Source: Cyanoderma ruficeps (taxonomy: Eukaryota; Chordata; Aves; Passeriformes; Timaliidae). From it: a stretch of 64,000 nucleotides of DNA. Of the stretch, positions 60,871-64,000 are shown piece after piece. Location: NCBI GenBank assembly GCA_008694505.1, contig VZDJ01000219.1, positions 8,163,089-8,227,088 on the forward strand, read 5' to 3'. Within the stretch, counting starts at the first letter, position 1. The number at the start of each line of letters is the position of its first letter. The notes beneath the pieces are model-generated. The model ran no database searches. It was not told where the DNA came from and saw only the letters and a list, made by a program, of their open reading frames with translations. The position numbers and the translations under genes were made by a program.

Positions 60871-63800
60871 AGGGAACAGAGCTCAGGTCGTGTCTGCTGG
60901 TTCCCAAAACACCCTGAGCCAAACCCCGCAAATCCAGGGTCTGTGGTTGATCTGAGGGAAGAGATCCCAGTGCCATGGGGTGAGCAGTGTCTGGATGAGG
61001 GCCAGCAGCTGTGTTTGTCAGGTCTAGCAACAAATTTCTGTTTCTTGGAAACTAACCTGGATCAGCTCTGCAAAGAGCTCTAAGGTTTAAATCATGAATT
61101 GAGCTATTTTCACTTGAAATGACAAAATAAACAGTTCAATGCCTGCTGAAACTGTGCAATGTTCATCATTTAAGCAGGAATGAAACTGGAAAACCTTTAA
61201 TTGGTTCTGCCAGCCATTTTTCCTGGAAACATGTCCCATCCTACAGGCTGCACAGGCACTGCTTGAATGGTTGATGGAAATGACCTTGGAATCTGATATA
61301 TCTGGTGGCTGCTGAGCCATGTCATAGCTTTTCCTTTTTACCCAGGTGTTAAGGATGCAAAGTGATGCTAATACCTGCTAATAGGCAACTAAAAAAAAGC
61401 TTTCTACAGGAAATGTAAATTTCAATCTTCATGCTTCAGTATCTTTGAGCCTTTTCTTTATAGCTGCACCCAAAAGTGCTGCTCAAAGAGATGAGCTCAG
61501 GGCAGATGCCTTGGGTCTAATGCTGTGCCCAGGTCAATCATCTTACACTGTTTTTTAGCAGTGTTGAGGTAAAGTTTTTAGAAAAGTAAGGACTCATCTG
61601 GATCAGATTTAGGGGCTGAAGTGCTGGGTTGGGATTGAACCAAATCGAAACAAATACAGGTATATGATAAATAAAAGAAAAAACACCCTCACACTACCCT
61701 GACGGGCACTGCAGTGAGCCCAGTGTGCCGAGGACTCTCCTGTACCTCCAGTGGGCGTGGATGGAGAACAGGCTCCTGGAGAGGCAGGTGAACTGAGGCA
61801 CTGCTGGCTTCACATCTGTGGCCCTTTCTTCCATGCTCTACAGTCATGTTCTTAAGTCCCCTGCATTTCTGCTGGAAGAGCATTGCACCAGTACAGTACA
61901 TCATCCATCCAGCTTCTCCAGGAGCTCAGCAAGAATTAGGAGACTTCCTAGATCCAGAAATCCTGAGAATAATGGTTAAAAGTAAGGCCAGTGGCACAGA
62001 CACCTGCCCACACAGACCCCTCTGTGTGCAGCTCTGTGGGGCTTTGCAGGAGCTGCTCCATCAGACACACGGAGCTTCCCACAGAAATCGCTGTATCATT
62101 AACCTGAGCTTGGCTTTGAACCAGGGCTTTAAGAGTTTATACAAGCAGTAGCTAAAAGGCATTTAATAGTGCACTACAGACAGTAAGCAATGAATTATTT
62201 AGAATATTTTACTAAGAATAATTGCTGTTTTTAAAGAGATTTTTTTTCCCCCCATCTTCCCTGGGGCCTGGAAATGCTTTCATGGTAGTAATAGCAAGTA
62301 AGAAAAAAATCCCCAAAATACAAAGCCACCTTATAGAGGCTGCTTGGGATCAACTAAACCATGATGCAGAGGAGGAAGAGTATCTCAAATGTGGTTTCAG
62401 CATTTGTTTCTTAATTAAAGTAAATGCACAGCCACAGACAATAAAGCAAACAGAGCCAGGCTCACAGCCCAACCAGTCCAGGCAGGATTGTGCACACTCT
62501 CACACACTTACAGTTGTTTTAGCTCCCCCAAAATGATAAGAAAAAATGAATCTTGCTGAGATCCTCACCCTCAGCCTGAGATCCAGTGGGTTCTCCCCAG
62601 CACAAAGCTGTGGGCAGTCCCTGCCCTGGCACAGCTTCCCCTCGGCATAGCCCGGACACAGCTGTCCCTAAACACACTTGCTGCATTTTGTCTTCCTTTC
62701 AGCTCACAGAACTGTCAAAAATACACAAAATAATTGGATTTTTGCAGTTAATTGTGTGCTTTCTTCGCTGCCAATCTGTAACTGCTCTTTGCAATGGGTG
62801 GGCTGGGGGCTCTGGAGCTGAGCTTTGGCACAGAGCCATTTCCCAGTGGTCAGGGAGGAGCAGCCAAAGGCCACAGCACCAACCCTGCCTCGGATGGTGC
62901 CATGAGCTGGGGATGGCAGGATGCCACAGCCTGGGGACAGCTGGGGGGACAAGGAGTTTTCCTGGGGGTTCAATGGAAGTCACTCAAATTGCATGGAAGC
63001 CAAGGTTGGTGTTCACCAGCCTTGCTCAGGCCAGGGCTGAGGCTTCCAGCTGCACTTGGAGAATGCTCTGCCTGCCCAGAGCCCATTCTCCTGGAAACCC
63101 ATCAGCTGCTGTTTCAGAAACAACAGAAATGTTTGTTATTTATGTGCTACACCAGGCTGTGAGCAGTGCTGGGGGAAAGGGTGTGAGAGAGGAGGATCAG
63201 AGGCTCACTGCCCAGTGATTTGGGAGGGGTTAAGCTCAAGCAGAGCTGTCCCTGGCTTTTGCTCGCATGTTTTGGAAAGTCATCCTTTCCCATAATTTCA
63301 GGTGAGAAAACCCTTTCTTCAGAACACAGGTGGGAAGGAGATGGTTCACTCAGGAAACTAAAGAGTCAGAAGTGAAAAGGAAAACAAACCCACCTCCAAA
63401 AACTCAGTTAAACAAAAATCCAAGGATTTTCCACCTGCCAGTCATTTCCCGACTGCAAATGCTTCCTCTAATTAATAGTGCTCTGCTCTGTGAGTGTCTG
63501 CTAACGATAAGCTCCAGGCAAAAGACCCAGAGCAGGGAGCTCTCCATTGATCCTGGTATTGATTTTTTTATCTTTTCCCTGTTGTAATTGTACATGCAAA
63601 TGCCTGGTAATGACTCAACATTACAACCACTCTCTTCAAGTGACATTTAGGAAAAAATTGTTGAATCAGAGGGTCAAATATGCTGCGGTCCCTCTCTGTC
63701 CCCTGTGCTGGGCCCCACTGGCAGCACCAGAGTAGGACAGGGCTCACTTACTGTTTATCTTTATGCTCACCAAAATTTTGCCCTCATGTGGACTGGACCA

Positions 63801-64000
63801 GGCACCCCTGGTTCCTCATGCTCCCCTCCAGCCATGAAAACCCTCCATGGACGGAGGGGAGGTGAGAGGAAGGGTCTGACCCACCCTCAGCATCCCCGAG
63901 CCTGCAGGCAGGGCCCTGAGCTGAGGGGAGATTTCAACTCTGCAATGAGGCACAAAAATTCAGCACTGGGTGCAGGGAAGAGCAAAGTCATGTTCACAGG
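60871..64000. other. Unique sequence to the window end
   Basis: No gene recognised. A 210-codon frame at 62586-63218 lies in GC-rich sequence where stops are rare. It has no domain and is flanked by other open frames on both strands, so it is probably chance. An octamer ATGCAAAT is at 63594-63601. Confidence 0.45.

Noticed and set aside
62586..63218. 210-codon open frame on the + strand
   Set aside because: It lies in GC-rich sequence with equally long open frames on other frames and strands; no domain, no splice-bounded structure, no start context of note.
1..64000. CRISPR array, operon, prophage or other prokaryotic system
   Set aside because: No regularly spaced repeats, no closely packed frames and no ribosome-binding pattern; CR1 and MIR elements place the DNA in an amniote genome.
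1..64000. Endogenous retrovirus
   Set aside because: No paired LTRs, primer-binding site or gag/pol-like frame was recognised. Short solitary LTR fragments could be missed by eye.

Overview
This window looks like nuclear DNA from a bird, most likely a songbird. It has no compact gene arrangement: it is moderately AT-rich, poor in CpG, and full of short frames that do not look like proteins. The recognisable repeats are avian. There are three CR1 LINE 3' ends in reverse orientation (about 8996-9306, 49821-49931 and 56239-56452) and a tRNA-Ile-derived SINE with a CR1-like tail (about 1487-1641), of the type called TguSINE1 in zebra finch. Degraded MIR/CORE-SINE fossils of the amniote type lie at 60664-60870, 2763-2875 and, less surely, 12662-12785. 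No sequence search was run; family names rest on remembered consensus sequences. Three isolated N bases (1158, 42948, 43956) indicate a draft assembly or masked ambiguous calls.

I found no gene that I can name. The best coding or transcribed candidate is on the + strand between 14571 and about 17055. A 57-nt block (14571-14627) has a full branch point, pyrimidine tract, AG acceptor and CAG|GTAAGA donor. An 85-nt block (16506-16590) and a block starting at 16664 follow, each behind a strong acceptor. Read in order the three blocks keep one frame open to a stop at 17055, with an AATAAA at 17406. This is a hypothesis, and a long non-coding RNA or chance are both live alternatives. Weaker single-exon signals lie at 3366-3467, 6357, 44449, and on the minus strand at 47577-47664 and 22831-23014.

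Region by region: 1-9 kb is unique sequence with the SINE, one MIR fossil and several small tandem duplications (20, 28, 42 and 53 bp units). 9-18 kb starts with a CR1 and holds the exon candidates. 19.9-20.4 kb is an AT-rich block dense in homeodomain and POU motifs, the best conserved-element candidate. 20.4-29 kb is mostly featureless. 29-41 kb holds local CpG clusters (29.2, 34.9 and 38.8 kb) among AT-rich blocks that look like regulatory DNA, plus most of the simple repeats. 41-64 kb is mostly unique, with two CR1 copies, AT-rich candidate elements at 47.4, 57.0 and 60.3 kb, and the best preserved MIR.

The overall picture is intergenic or large-intron DNA, possibly a regulatory landscape around a gene outside the window. 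I saw no tRNA or rRNA gene, no CRISPR array, no intact transposon ORF and no complete endogenous retrovirus. Nothing here amounts to a demonstrable new biological system.
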